Below, piece by piece: positions 22,801 to 34,436 of a DNA stretch of 64,000 nucleotides. Position numbers and translations under genes: made by a program. Location of the stretch: the NCBI GenBank assembly GCA_029532625.1, contig JARFXM010000003.1, positions 5,022,001 through 5,086,000 of the forward strand, read 5' to 3'. This stretch comes from Lomentospora prolificans (taxonomy: Eukaryota; Ascomycota; Sordariomycetes; Microascales; Microascaceae). Position 1 is the first letter of the stretch. Each line of letters starts with the position of its first letter. Under the pieces are notes generated by a model that was not told the origin of the DNA, searched no databases, and saw only the letters and a program-made list of their open reading frames with translations.

Positions 22801-25800
22801 ATGGGGGACAAACCAGAAAAACCATCTGCGGTCGCAAGGTATTATCTTGCCTCTTTTCTCTCCTGCACCCGGATGTTTCCAGAGTCGAAGTTAACGTCAT
22901 AAATCACATAGATGGCTGAATCCCAAGACATGGTGGTCCGCGCTGGACATGGACCTCGAGACTCTTCTCAAAATGATGAAGGGCGCTCTTCCTCCGGTCT
23001 TATGCATCGCCATGTGAGTCGCGATGCCGTTCTTGTGCTTGAGATCCGGGTCCTAACAGCGCGCCAGCTTCCAAGCCGATTCAGTCGCTGCAACGATGAC
23101 AACGTCCGGTTATTTCGCAGTCCTTCTCTCAATTGCGGCTCAATCGCTATATCCCAGGGCCAAATTTCTCAAGATCCTGTCAATTTCCATAATCTCCTCA
23201 GCTCTCTCCTTCGCGCTATGTTGCCTTGGTATTTTCTGCGCCGTCAAGGCTCGCGAGCATAACAACGCGGCTTCGATTCAGGGCAAGTATTTCACTTACA
23301 ATCCCGATGCGGCCGCCGTCTCCGGGGTATTTCTATTCTTCATGATATGGTATGTTAGTTCCGAGCACACGGCGGACATGGCTGGGGGAGTGCTAAACCA
23401 TTCGTAGGATTGGAAACACCTTTCGTGCGTGGAAACCATCCGAGTACCAAGACCCGGGAGTGTGCTTCTCCCTGCTCGCCGTCGTTGTTCTCACCCGCAC
23501 AAGCTCTGTAGCCACGTTCGAACAGGGCTTCGACTTCCTTTGGCGAATTTCTAAAGCCTTCCTCGTCGGCTTCGCCATGGCCACTGGCGTGTCCCTCTTC
23601 ATCTTGCCGAGTACTTCCCGCGGTGGAGTTTTCTCAGCGATCCAAGGCTATGCCGTGCAGACGCAAGACGCCCTTCAAGCCCTTGCGGAGTTTGTCAACG
23701 AGACCCCTGCCGACGTTTTGCTTGCCACCCCAGCGCAATTGGACACGGAGCTCCAACCTATCCAGACCGTACAGACCCTGAGGACTGCTGTGGATACAGA
23801 TCACATCGGGGTGGTGCGGGAAAAGATCACCAAGGCTCTTAATAGCCTGAACGCGTTGGATGCTCAGATGCAGACGAATCTCGGGTACGCCAAGATCGAA
23901 GTGGCCTGGGGCAAGCTGTCCGCTGCCGACCTTGAAAAGATCTCTGAACTCCTGCGGAAGCTTCTTCTTACTCTGTCCGGCCTGGTCTCGTTCCCTATGA
24001 TTATAGACCACTTCTTGGAGATCGATGAGACTCTCCCAGTGGTGGAGTCGGCTCGAACCAGTACTTTTTCAACCGGCCAGACGAGCGCGAATGCGCGAAA
24101 GACTGTGCATATTGTTCAGGGCTTACGCATGTCCCTTGACGAGCTGGCATTGCTCACTCGTGTCGGCCTTCAGTACTTTATCAATGAACTCGAAATCATT
24201 CCAGATCCCTGGCTTCCTCCATACCGCAATCAAGCAGGGCCAGCGGAGCCGGAAGAAATTGAGCTTGACGATATCGATGGCGAGTCGATCCATCTCGACG
24301 CGAAAAGCCCGGAATTCCTCGACGCGTTCGGACGCTGTTTGAAGGATATATCGCGTCGGAAAAAGGCGCTCGAACAGCTGGTCAAACACTCTGAAGAAGC
24401 GGACGGTTCTGCAGAGGATTACTCTGGTATCCAACACGAGTACTGCCTCGCGCTCTACTTGTTTTACATGGAGGATTTGGTTGCCGACGCCATCTACTCG
24501 CTCGTTGCTTTTGCCAAGAGCAAAGTTGACGACGGCACCATGTCTCACAGTCGCCTCATCTACCCTACATTCCTCGAATGGTACCGTCACGATGGCGAAC
24601 CCCGAGAGGACCCCTCCGTTTACTCCGACTTTTCTCAGCCCCGAGATTTCGAAGGCAGCGACAAAGTGGCCGATCCCTCGCACCTGGCACCAGCCAGCGC
24701 GTGGGAGCGCTGGGTCGTCACACTCGCAAGAATCCCTCGTTTCTTAGGCTCCGATCTGAGCATGTTCGGTCTTAGGGTCGCCGCTGCATCTCTGTGTCTC
24801 GGAATCGTGGCACTCTTGCAAAATACCCAGGAATTTTTCATCCGGCAACGAGGTGTCTGGGCTATGATTGTCGTTGTTTTGGGTATGAGTCCCACAAGCG
24901 GACAGACGTTGTTTGGATTCTTCAGCCGCATCTTGGCGACGCTGGCTGCGGTAGCTTTGAGCTTTTTCTCTTGGTATATTGCCGTTGGGCATGCAGCAGG
25001 CGTCCTCGTATTTTTGTATATTTCGAATATTATCTTGGTGAGTCTCTCTTGGGATGTGATCTGGACCCCGTCATCTGACTCGCCCTGCAGTTCTACATCT
25101 ACGTCAAGATGCCCAAATACTTTGGCACGTCCGTCATCGCCATCATTACGTTGAACGTTGCCATTGGGTATGAAGTAAACGTGAGTTTTTTCTTTTCCAT
25201 TTCCCCGGTCCGCGCTCGAATCACCGAGTGTTAGCTCATTGCGACTCTCCCTTCAGGCAAATAAGCTCGGCCGCGAAGCATCGGAGGCCAACGGACAGCC
25301 GTACTACCCCATCTATCTATTCAGCCCGTACAAATTTGTAGCCGTCAGCGTTGGTTGTGCAGTCTCCTTCATCTGGGTCGTCTTTCCCTACCCCATCACC
25401 GCAAAGTCTCGCGTGCCGAAACTCATGGGCCAAAGCCTCTTTAACTTGGGAAGGATCTACAGCGCCATGCATACAACCATTGAGCTCTGGATCAATAGCC
25501 ACCAAAGCCCTCCTGGTGGAACAAACACTGCCGTTATATTCCCCCAAGAAGAGCTGAGGGCCATTTCCAGCGACTTGTACAAGAAGCAGGTCATGTCCCT
25601 GGAGGCTCTCAAAATGCACTCCCACTTCGCCACGTACGAGCCCCCCGTGGGAGGCAAGTTTCCCGCGCGCATATACGACGGCATGATAGCGGCCACCCAG
25701 CAGAGCCTTAGCATAGTGACTCTCATGGCGCACATCGGGCGGACCATGTCTTTCGAGACTTCGCGTCATAGCGCGTCGGATTCCGTCGGTCCCAGAGCCA

Positions 25801-26199
25801 CAGACGGTACGTCCGAGTGGGTGTCCAACCTCGCTGCCGCGGCGCTCGAGTCTACCGATTTCCAATCGCACACTACAACGGCTCTGCTATGCCACCTCGG
25901 AGCAGCCTTGATGAGCGGACAACCACTACCGCCATTCCTCGCCGTGTCTGAATCGTTCCCGTTGGCGAAGCAGCTGCAGAGGTCGAATGATGAATTATTG
26001 CATATAAAGAACGCGAGATACCCGGCGTTTGTTGCGTTTATTGCCTTGGAGGTCTTGCGGACGACGTTTAATAAGGAGCTGAAGCTACTATTAGAGTAAG
26101 GTTTCCCAATGATGCAGATTTCAAACATTTACTGACGATTATAATAGCCATACGCGGATCCTTGTTGGCGAGGTCAAGTTTAATATCAACGCGGTCTGA
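22801..26199 (+). CDS. Large FUSC/aromatic-acid-exporter-like membrane protein (ArAE_2_N, DUF2421)
   Basis: Putative exporter with two blocks of about six membrane helices separated and followed by cytosolic regions, of the type called putative ER transporter, 6TM N-terminal, in fungi. Seven exons join in phase: 22801-22838, 22912-23013, 23068-23349, 23408-25037, 25091-25180, 25257-26095 and 26148-26199 (1,010 residues). The first block runs from ALPPVLCIAIFQADSVAAT to GVSLFILPSTSRGG. The second, after about residue 560, includes GLRVAAASLCLGIVALL, GVWAMIVVVLGMSPTSGQT and FGFFSRILATLAAVALSFF. A small last exon supplies the conserved ending RILVGEVKFNINAV. The start at 22801 (MGDKPEKPSAVARW) is preferred; an in-frame ATG at 22663 would add 46 unlikely residues. 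The substrate is unknown; relatives are linked to aromatic acids and brefeldin sensitivity. Confidence 0.9.
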
Positions 26200-28984
26200 G
26201 GGCTTCAGTTCTATTACACAGATAGCATACATAGTTTGTTCATGGTACAGGGATAAGAAGCAATTCATCTTTTTCTTTTGTCTTTTTTTGGATTGCTAGC
26301 AGATATTGCCATCGGATATATATATACATATTAAAGGCGTTGCATCACCAAGTTCTTTTGCCCCTTTCACCTCGTTTTACAGCAACTTTGAAACATCTCG
26401 ACCGTGCCTACCGGCCGGCAAAAGAGAAGAGGCAACCCCTTAAATCGGAATTCGCGCTGTAAATTGGACGGTATAAAGCATGATCCTGGTTGTGAAGGAG
26501 AGCAATTGGGCAAAATTCACGTTCAATCATTGCCCTCTACCAGCAGCTCTTCCCCGCCTCCACTCCTACAGCTCGGTCACGGCTTCGGCTCCGTCGCCAA
26601 CACGAGAAGTGTCACACGCCGTCACTAATTGGGCAAAAAAGAAACATCCGGGAAGAACGTGTTTCGCCCTCGGAACGGCCCAGCGATGCGACTTTCCGAC
26701 ACAAGGCCGCACAAGGCCGGACAGGCTGAAGCGAGTATTCATGTACAGAAGCAGGCTGAGACTGGAGAATAATTTAATCGGCAGAACTGGCTCTAGCAAT
26801 CAGTTTATGGAAATCGACCGAGAGGATGCTGAGCTGCCCTCGATGCCGCATATCTGACCCGGGTTCAAATGCGGCCATCATACGACAGCATCTTTTATGA
26901 GTGATCCGAACCAATTGCAACGAACCCACAAGGTTATGCAGCATTATATGGTTGCAGGCGGCTCTCAGTAGGAGCATGCACTATTTCAAAGGTATTTCTG
27001 GTAATAAGTTGGGCCTTGGGAGTCGTTGCATCTGGCCCAGCGTGCAGATGACGTGTAATACCGGTGGGCTATTTTTACATTTGATGGACGAGATGACGCT
27101 CAGTCTCGGTCGGCCGGAGCCCTCCGCACGTATCAGAGGTAGCACGCTGGACGGATATGAATGGCCAGGATACAAAGCAGCGGCCAAGAACTATATGACG
27201 TAGCGCCAATACTCATCCTAAACCGCTTTCGTGATTGTTACTACATTGGGAGAGCAAGATGGCTACCGAGGTACCGCCGTCAACGCATAATGGAATATTA
27301 CTGAGATGCGATTTCGGCCCCTCTTTCAAGATTCCGGTGAGTGCTAGAGAATAAAAAAAGATCGATCGGCAGGGGAGCGGCGAGACGGATTGTGAGAAGT
27401 TGTTCATCTATTTGTAAGCTGGTTGTGTTATCTCCGAACTAAAAGCGACTAGGATGGCCAAGTAGCGGGATATGCGCCGGCCTTTTGTGTCATCAGCAAC
27501 TTGATTCTCTCCTCTCCCATCGATGCAGAAAGCGTCACCGGAGGTTCGTCAGTGTCCTCGCCACAGGTTCGAACCAATGAAACGAGCTTAAAGATGCATT
27601 ATGTAAGAAGCCCCGCCACTCGTGGCGGGGACAAAGCACGTGCCTAGGCGTATCGGGCGTGACTTGGCCATGCAGCTAAACTCGAGCGGGGTCGCGTCGC
27701 AAGCGAGATGCTTGGTTGATACCACCATGGCGCACAGAGATAACGTGCGACCGTGTCAATTTGTCCCGCGTGCTGCATGTCTCGTCCGCTATTTTCTGTT
27801 CGATTTCTTTCGAATTGTTTCCAGTTCTAGGACGTGTTGGGCGACGAGAAAACCAAGAAAAAAACCCCAAGAGTCCTTCGCGGGAAAATGGAAACGCTAA
27901 AATTGGTGCCAAGAGAAGGAGGACGCGTGTAGAGAACAGAAATCGGCCTTCAAGGTGCTCTTTCCTACCAAACCCAAGGCCAATTCTCTTTGTGCCGTGT
28001 CACGAGATTCTCGGGCCGTCTTCATTGGCCAAGAACTGGTGACATTGTTTTGAAGACGTCGATTCTGACAGGATGCCCAACAAAAAAAGAACGTTACTGT
28101 GCAGACCTGAGAACTGAGCAAAAGCAGCTTCCAAAGTACCTTTTTCCTTTTCCTTTTTTAGAGTAGCAGCCAAGGTTCCGCCTAACGTCTCGAGCTCGCC
28201 ACCAGAGAGCTTCGTCCTCTCTACCGAAGATCCCTTCCCCGCATTGACCTTTCCCCAGGTCGCCCCGACTAATAAATCCCATGCATTAACGCCCATGGCA
28301 CCATGATTGGACTAGCCATTTGTATCAGTGGTTTCGCAGCCACTCACAGCCCAGAAAATTGCAAGCAACGCGTCCAACATGCTCCCAACCGAACTATGTG
28401 TTTGAGATATGTATCAATACAGGTACCACGCTTACCCTCGGCGGGGTAAAATGGCGTCAACTGCATGTGCCGGTCTCTTCCCGCGCGTTCTAGTACAAGG
28501 AGCGAGAGTTCGGCTCGGGATGGAGGAGGGGGCCGGAGGGAGGAGGAGGAGGAGGAGGAGAAGGAGGAGGAGGAGAAGGAGGAGGGAAAGGGAGGTGAGA
28601 TGCGGGGTGCAAGGAAAGTAGATGGGAGTCCTTAAGCTCCCTCCATCCCCGCCTCCCTTCGCGAAGCTTCTTTTTCTTCTTCTTCTGCTTGAATTGAATG
28701 GTCTCTTGACGCATTCTGAATCCGATACACTCTTCCCTTAAATCCACATTTCTTGTGCCACATTTTGTACAAGAGGAAATCAGCAGGACCTGGTATTGTC
28801 CTGTTGCGCATTGGTAGGTTCTCGTGTCGCACACCTGATCTTCCCCTCTTCTCCCCTCCCTCTTCTTCCCTATTCTTTTCTTGGGCCAAAGCAGCGTTGC
28901 TCATCATCGCGCCGTAGCTCAGTTAGCAAGAAAAAAGCTATTCCTAAACACCACGCACGCTTGAGAGCGAACAACATCATCACA
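26200..28984. other. 2.8-kb non-coding stretch with the katG promoter
   Basis: Several short frames, none recognisable. The last kilobase is strongly strand-biased: an AGG-rich purine tract (28521-28596, separate entry) followed by CT-rich DNA (28640-28690 and 28830-28880) up to the katG leader. Confidence 0.5.
28521..28596. repeat. AGG/AAGG purine microsatellite
   Basis: About 75 bases of almost pure purine, mainly AGG triplets, 390 bases before the katG start. Such mirror-like purine tracts can form triplex DNA and vary in length. The reading frames through it (poly-Arg, poly-Pro) are artefacts. Confidence 0.85.
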
Positions 28985-31222
28985 ATGACGCCCCCTCAGT
29001 GTCCCGTCAAGAAGTCCAACGTCGGCGGCGGCGGCACCCGGAACTTCGACTGGTGGCCCGACCAGCTCAAGCTCAACATCCTCCGCCAAAACACCTCCGT
29101 CACCAACCCTTACGACAAGGACTTCGACTACGCCCAGGCCTTCAAGAGCATAGACTATGACCAGCTCAAGAAGGATCTCACGGCCGTCATGACCGACTCC
29201 CAGGACTGGTGGCCCGCCGACTTTGGCCACTATGGCGGTCTCTTTATCCGCATGGCCTGGCACAGCGCCGGTACCTACCGCGTCACCGACGGCCGTGGAG
29301 GCGGCGGCCAGGGTCAGCAGCGATTTGCCCCGCTTAACTCTTGGCCCGATAACACCAGTCTTGACAAGGCCCGTCGTCTCCTGTGGCCCGTCAAGCAAAA
29401 GTACGGTGAGAAGATCTCGTGGGCCGACTTGATACTCTTGGCCGGCAACGTCGCCCTCGAGTCCATGGGTTGCAAGACTTTCGGCTTCGCTGGTGGCCGT
29501 GCCGATACCTGGGAGGCCGACGAGTCCGTCTACTGGGGTGCTGAAGACACCTGGCTAGGCAATGAGGACCGTTACTCCGGAGGCAAGGAGGGCCTCGCCG
29601 AGTCAGGTACTCTCCCAGGTGATGAGCACAAGAAGAGCCACACAGACATCCACACCCGCGACCTTCAATCGCCGCTGGCGGCTTCTCACATGGGTTTGAT
29701 CTACGTCAACCCTGAGGGTCCTGATGGCATTCCCGACCCCATCGCTGCGGCCAGGGATATCCGCACCACGTTCGGTCGTATGGCCATGAACGACGAGGAA
29801 ACCGTCGCCCTCATCGCGGGTGGTCACACTTTCGGCAAGACCCATGGCGCCGGCCCCACCCAAAACGTCAGCCGGGAACCCGAAGCCGCTCCTCTCGAGC
29901 AGCAGGGCTTGGGTTGGGCCAACTCATATGGCTCCGGAAAGGGTCCCGATACCATCACCAGCGGTATCGAGGTTACCTGGACCAGCACTCCCACCAAGTG
30001 GAGCAACACCTTCCTCGAGTACCTCTTCAAATTCGAGTGGGAGCTCACCAAGTCGCCCGCCGGCGCCAACCAGTGGGTCGCCAAGAACGCCGACCCCATC
30101 ATCCCCGATGCCTATGACCCCAACAAGAAGCACCTTCCCACCATGTTGACTACTGATCTTTCTCTCCGCTTTGACCCGACGTACGAGAAGATCTCTCGTC
30201 GTTTCCTCGAGAACCCTGACCAGTTCGCCGACGCTTTCGCGCGCGCTTGGTTCAAGCTCCTGCACCGTGACATGGGTCCCCGCTCCCGCTGGGTCGGTCC
30301 CGAGATTCCCTCCGAGGAGCTCATTTGGGAGGACCCCATCCCCGTCTGCGACCACCCGGTCATCGACGACTCGGATATTTCCTCTTTGAAGACGGCCATC
30401 CTCGACACCGGTGTTGCGCCTAGCAAGTTCATCTTTGTTGCCTGGTCGTCCGCCTCCTCCTTCCGCGGCTCTGACAAGCGTGGCGGTGCCAACGGCGCCC
30501 GCATCCGCCTCGAGCCCATGAAGAACTGGAAGGTCAACAACCCCAGCCAGCTGTCCGAGGTCCTCCAGGCCCTCGAAGGCGTCCAGCAAAAGTTCAACTC
30601 GTCTGCCTCGGGCGGTAAGAAGGTCTCCCTCGCCGACCTCATCGTGCTCGCCGGTGCCGCCGCCCTCGAGAAGGCCTCTGGCGTCCGCGTCCCCTTCACC
30701 CCGGGCCGCATGGACGCGTCCCAGGAGCAGACTGACGTCACCTCCTTCAGCGACCTCGAGCCCATCGCCGACGGCTTCCGCAATTACGGCAAGGGCACTT
30801 CCCGCGTCCGCACCGAGCAGTACCTCGTCGACCGGGCCGCCCTCCTCAACCTCTCCGCGCCCCAGCTCACCGCCCTCGTCGGCGGCCTCCGCGTCCTCGG
30901 CGCCAACTACGACGGCTCCCCTCATGGCGTCTTCACCAACAACCCTGGCAAGCTCTCCAACGACTTCTTCGTCAACCTGCTCGACATGGGCACCGCTTGG
31001 AAGTCCGTCGACGGCGAGCTCTTCGAGGGCTTCGACCGCAAGTCTGGCCAGAAGAAGTGGACCGCCACCCGCGCCGACCTCGTCTTCGGCTCTCACTCTG
31101 AGCTCCGCGCCGTCGCCGAGGTGTATGCTAGCGCTGGCGGTCAGGATAAGTTTGTTAAAGACTTTGTGGCGGCTTGGACCAAGGTTATGGATGCGGACCG
31201 TTTTGATCTTCACAAAGTTTAG
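28985..31222 (+). CDS. katG: Catalase-peroxidase, cytosolic KatG1 type
   Basis: Bifunctional haem enzyme that dismutates H2O2 and has peroxidase activity. It is an intronless gene of 745 residues, the full fungal length, with N- and C-terminal peroxidase-like halves. Distal-side residues are R89, W92 and H93 in RMAWHSAGTYR. The Trp-Tyr-Met adduct needed for catalase activity is intact as W92, Y240 (GLIYVNPEG) and M266 (FGRMAMND). The proximal haem ligand is H281 in GGHTFGKTHG. The start MTPPQCPVKKSNVGG was chosen because family homology begins at once after it; the frame is open upstream, but that part is leader. There is no signal peptide, so this is the intracellular rather than the secreted form. 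Codon use is strongly C-ending, as in highly expressed genes. Confidence 0.97.
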   Translation: MTPPQCPVKKSNVGGGGTRNFDWWPDQLKLNILRQNTSVTNPYDKDFDYAQAFKSIDYDQLKKDLTAVMTDSQDWWPADFGHYGGLFIRMAWHSAGTYRVTDGRGGGGQGQQRFAPLNSWPDNTSLDKARRLLWPVKQKYGEKISWADLILLAGNVALESMGCKTFGFAGGRADTWEADESVYWGAEDTWLGNEDRYSGGKEGLAESGTLPGDEHKKSHTDIHTRDLQSPLAASHMGLIYVNPEGPDGIPDPIAAARDIRTTFGRMAMNDEETVALIAGGHTFGKTHGAGPTQNVSREPEAAPLEQQGLGWANSYGSGKGPDTITSGIEVTWTSTPTKWSNTFLEYLFKFEWELTKSPAGANQWVAKNADPIIPDAYDPNKKHLPTMLTTDLSLRFDPTYEKISRRFLENPDQFADAFARAWFKLLHRDMGPRSRWVGPEIPSEELIWEDPIPVCDHPVIDDSDISSLKTAILDTGVAPSKFIFVAWSSASSFRGSDKRGGANGARIRLEPMKNWKVNNPSQLSEVLQALEGVQQKFNSSASGGKKVSLADLIVLAGAAALEKASGVRVPFTPGRMDASQEQTDVTSFSDLEPIADGFRNYGKGTSRVRTEQYLVDRAALLNLSAPQLTALVGGLRVLGANYDGSPHGVFTNNPGKLSNDFFVNLLDMGTAWKSVDGELFEGFDRKSGQKKWTATRADLVFGSHSELRAVAEVYASAGGQDKFVKDFVAAWTKVMDADRFDLHKV

Positions 31223-31599
31223 ATTGTGAAAACTTAATATATATTCCGTTTTTTGAAACCGTTACACATCAATCCACTTTTTTGGCCTGAGCTTGTGCCT
31301 CGTGTTTCGCTCGTTTCTCTCGTTTCTATTGGTATGTCCGACACGAACTGTCATACGACATACGGTATCCACCGTTCTGCCAGAGCGTCCTTAAGATAAT
31401 ATTAACTACCGGTCGGTGAGCTAGTATTTCATCAACCATCGGTTTAGACTCCCTTGAAATAGACCCTATCGCGGATAAATTGTGTGATTTACGCACCCGC
31501 ATTGACTGCCTGCAGGCGTCAGACTCACGTGAGATTCCCTACGCTTCACTCAAGCATCCATTTCGCCGAATATTTCTTTGAATCACCCTGTAATACAAA
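31223..31599. other. 3' flank of katG
   Basis: No gene seen. The first 60 bases after the stop are AT-rich and likely carry the polyadenylation region. Confidence 0.45.
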
Positions 31600-32190
31600 A
31601 CTATCACACGCAAGGAGGTTACAAATCCCCGGAGGGACCATTCAAATTCTGTCAGATCTTCACCTAGAAGCTCCAAACACATGCGATGTCTTCTAGCTCG
31701 TACCCAGAGCTCCCTACCTAGCACGCCTTGGGTACATCGGCAACATAGCGTCTCAAAGGGATGCGTGCATCGCGCTTTTGACCCTGACAGCTCAAGCAGT
31801 TCTGCCCAGTATTTTGGTCCCTTGGAACCACGAAGCCGCTGAATTCTAGCTGGACTGAAACGCTCGACCTATTTCAAAGGTTCGAGCAAGATGTCCGCAA
31901 GGATCCACTGCCTGGAGAATTGGTCCTACTCAACCGCGTAGCCTTCCGGCTTCCTGACGAGAGTCTACTATGTTTAGCCACCTTCAGCTATCCTGTGACG
32001 ACTAGGTTTGTTTATTATTCTATACACCTCGCTAATGTATCACCCTCTTACCTTAGTATAGGAAAGCGAAGCCGGCGATTTTTCAGGGTTTATTAATAGA
32101 AGTCTCTTCAAGAATCGCAGATGGAGCCTCGGAGACTCTGATCAAGTTCAAGCCATAAAGTCACATCTTTACAACCTAGCTCACGATGAG
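31600..32190 (+). pseudogene. Decayed calcineurin-type metallophosphoesterase
   Basis: One frame from about 31600 reads GGTIQILSDLHLEAPNTCDV, a stop, then LGYIGNIAS and PWNHEA, another stop, and after a frame change WTETLDLFQRFEQDVRKDPL and LLNRVAFRLP. These are the order and spacing of a fungal Ser/Thr-phosphatase-like metallophosphoesterase: D-x-H in SDLHLE, the GD motif now GY, and the GNHE motif now WNHE. A later piece, SRIADGASETLIKFKP (32100-32150), fits the next family segment. Two metal-binding motifs and the frame are lost, so it is dead. Confidence 0.65.
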
Positions 32191-33077
32191 GTTGTAGCTA
32201 TGTCAGGATAAAAACACAAGATTAGCCTTCAGTCCATTATTAAGCACCAGCAGCATCAGTGTATGGGTTGCAATTCACCCCGGGCGGCCTCCCGCTGCTC
32301 TCCTGATGGACCATACCAGAAAGCTTCCAACCCCTCTCAAATGCTACGCTTGTCATCCTACGATACGAATACTGACCTTACGGAGAACACTGGCGACGAG
32401 TACGACAAGCAGACCCCCTCTATCCCTTTCAGATCAACAATGCTGACAAGTTTGGATCACAATCATGAATATATGTCTACGATATTTCAGCCCTAGCCTG
32501 GTGGGCTTCGCGACCAGTTACAAAGGTAAATCAACAGTCCACCACTGTTTGACGATGCTCTTTGAAAACTCTTGCCACGCTTGGTCGCATCAGCTCGGGT
32601 AGTTGACACCCCGTTTCCTTCCACTCCTCGGTGGGCCTCCCCCATCACGTTACACGCACTCTACGCGGTCAGACCAACCGTAATGGAGGGCACACTCGGA
32701 TGGCACTTGAAGATCGCTGGCTAGCGCTCAAGGCCAAACAGCTCTACTTTGGTCGTCGATAGGGCTCGCGGTATTTACATCATTGATTCAGGGTATGATT
32801 ACAACAATCGTCAACATCTGGGAGGATCAAGGGCTCTGGACCTTTTAGTACGCAGAGAGATCTCGCTACTCCAGATTGCTCAAATCAGTACGCTTGCTGA
32901 GCTAGTGATGTTAGACCGATCATCAGTTTTGAATTGCACGGCTTGAGCATTGGTGGTGGACCGTTGTGTCCACCCTTTTGGCCGTGTGATTCGCCGCAAT
33001 AGTACTTATTTTCCTCGCTGGAAGCGACCAGGATTCGGTTGGCGAGCTCGCGCTCTCGACCTCTACGACAATAGTCG
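32191..33077. other. Degenerate DNA between two broken coding regions
   Basis: Short protein-like frames (32263-32496 and 32749-32946 on the plus strand) that I cannot assign. They may be further pieces of the neighbouring relics. Confidence 0.35.
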
Positions 33078-33829
33078 TTGTCAGATATTATACAGTTCCA
33101 GCGTGGCGAAATCGTAGGTTCGTCGAAAACCCTGCTCGCGTCCCGTCCCTTGACTACGGACGAGTATAACGGAAAAGATCTTGCCCTTGCATTCGGTATC
33201 CTCGGCCGAAACAAGGGACTCCGCCCACACACCCTCCTCTTCGACGTCTCCGATCAGTGGGAGCGCTCACGGCGCATACTCCGTCCAGGTGCCCGCTGCG
33301 CCTCGTTAGCCGTACTGGAAAATAGCTCCACATCGAGCCCCAGGCCAAACAAAGTCATGCGCTCATATTATGCTGCCTCCATGAAGCAACAATTCGGCAC
33401 ACTGCCGCAGGCTTATCAGGAAGCTGTCACTGAGCTGTCCGTTCTATTGTTAAATGTGAGAGAAAAAGCTTTACGGGAGTTGTTCAGCCTACAGCTCGAG
33501 CAACAAGATCTGAGCGTCAATCAGTGGATGGGCGGTAAAGTTGGAGTTAAAGCGGGTGTTGCTGGCCGGGGCTACGCTAGAACAACTCGATATTACTCTC
33601 TATTAGGTAATATCATACACGAGCATGATCCTGTCGCTAAACTACTTTCCGGGGGAAGGCAAGTATCCCGTCAGGCAACCACACTGGGATGGATCCCTGC
33701 CCGTCCAAACCTCATCTGCTTTGCACTTCTATACCTTGCAAGAACATGCAACAGGGGTTGACAGCAAGACAAAAAAAGTCAAAAAGGGCACAGGTGCTGC
33801 TATTCCAAGCTGGTGGAAAGGATGACTGG
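33078..33829 (+). pseudogene. Unassigned, probably broken coding region
   Basis: A frame of 227 codons (33078-33761) has protein-like composition (for example NGKDLALAFGILGRNKGLRP and LPQAYQEAVTELSVLLLNVR) but matches nothing I know. From about 33640 the more protein-like reading switches frame, to GEGKYPVRQPHWDGSLPVQT and HFYTLQEHATGVDSKTKKVK, ending near 33825. The switch has no good intron around it and looks like a frameshift. It could be an old gene of unknown family; function is not inferred. Confidence 0.4.
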
Positions 33830-34436
33830 GCGAAGTCTAGGCTAGAGATGGAACAGCAGAGTATGTCGCCTGGATGGCGGGAGGTGAGTCGTATGGCTCC
33901 TTGGCCTACGAGGATTCCCGCATTGGCGTCTCGCGCAGAACCACGCGCGTTGGCCGTCGGTCACTTATAATGTAAATGAAACCTATATGTCTTTTTCACT
34001 TGGCTGGAACTGCGGGCCGACATTTTGTCACACATACTCTTACACTTAATTTTGGATGAGAATGGGTGGATGTTAACAACTTACTTCTGGATAGGGAGTT
34101 GTAAATCAAGGACGCAGTCTGTGCGCAGGGCACGTTACTGAGTTTAGCTATTAATATTACTATTTATACAAGAAGAACTTCACACCAACTGGGGATAAAC
34201 ATCGTTGGAGCCGTCACCGTGGCTATCCTGGGCCTATATTCTAGTTGTATAAGGAGATTTAAAAAAAAACAGAAATTAATAAAGACAAATATATGTACTC
34301 AAGTAAAATATGACAGTTGACGAGGGTAAGTGAAACTCAAGTTTAATGAATGATGACCGAGTGCTCCTCGTCCAGTCTCTCCAGAATCATTACAATGAAT
34401 ATTCCCCACAGCCCAACCTCTCTTTTTGAAAACCAT
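33830..34436. other. Intergenic
   Basis: AT-rich spacer between the unassigned region and the convergent nuclease gene. An A-run lies at 34261-34269. No gene seen. Confidence 0.5.

Noticed and set aside
28796..28984. N-terminal extension of katG in the same open frame
   Set aside because: The 63 extra residues have no family match and lie over a CT-rich leader; homology starts at the ATG at 28985.
28910..28985. tRNA-like string GCCGTAGCTCAGTTAGC before katG
   Set aside because: It resembles a tRNA 5' half and D-arm, but no anticodon stem, T-arm or matching acceptor strand follows.
29924..31213. 429-codon open frame on the minus strand across katG
   Set aside because: It is antisense to a complete catalase-peroxidase with strong C-ending codon bias, which removes stops from the opposite strand. 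The translation is low-complexity Gly/Ala/Val/Glu.
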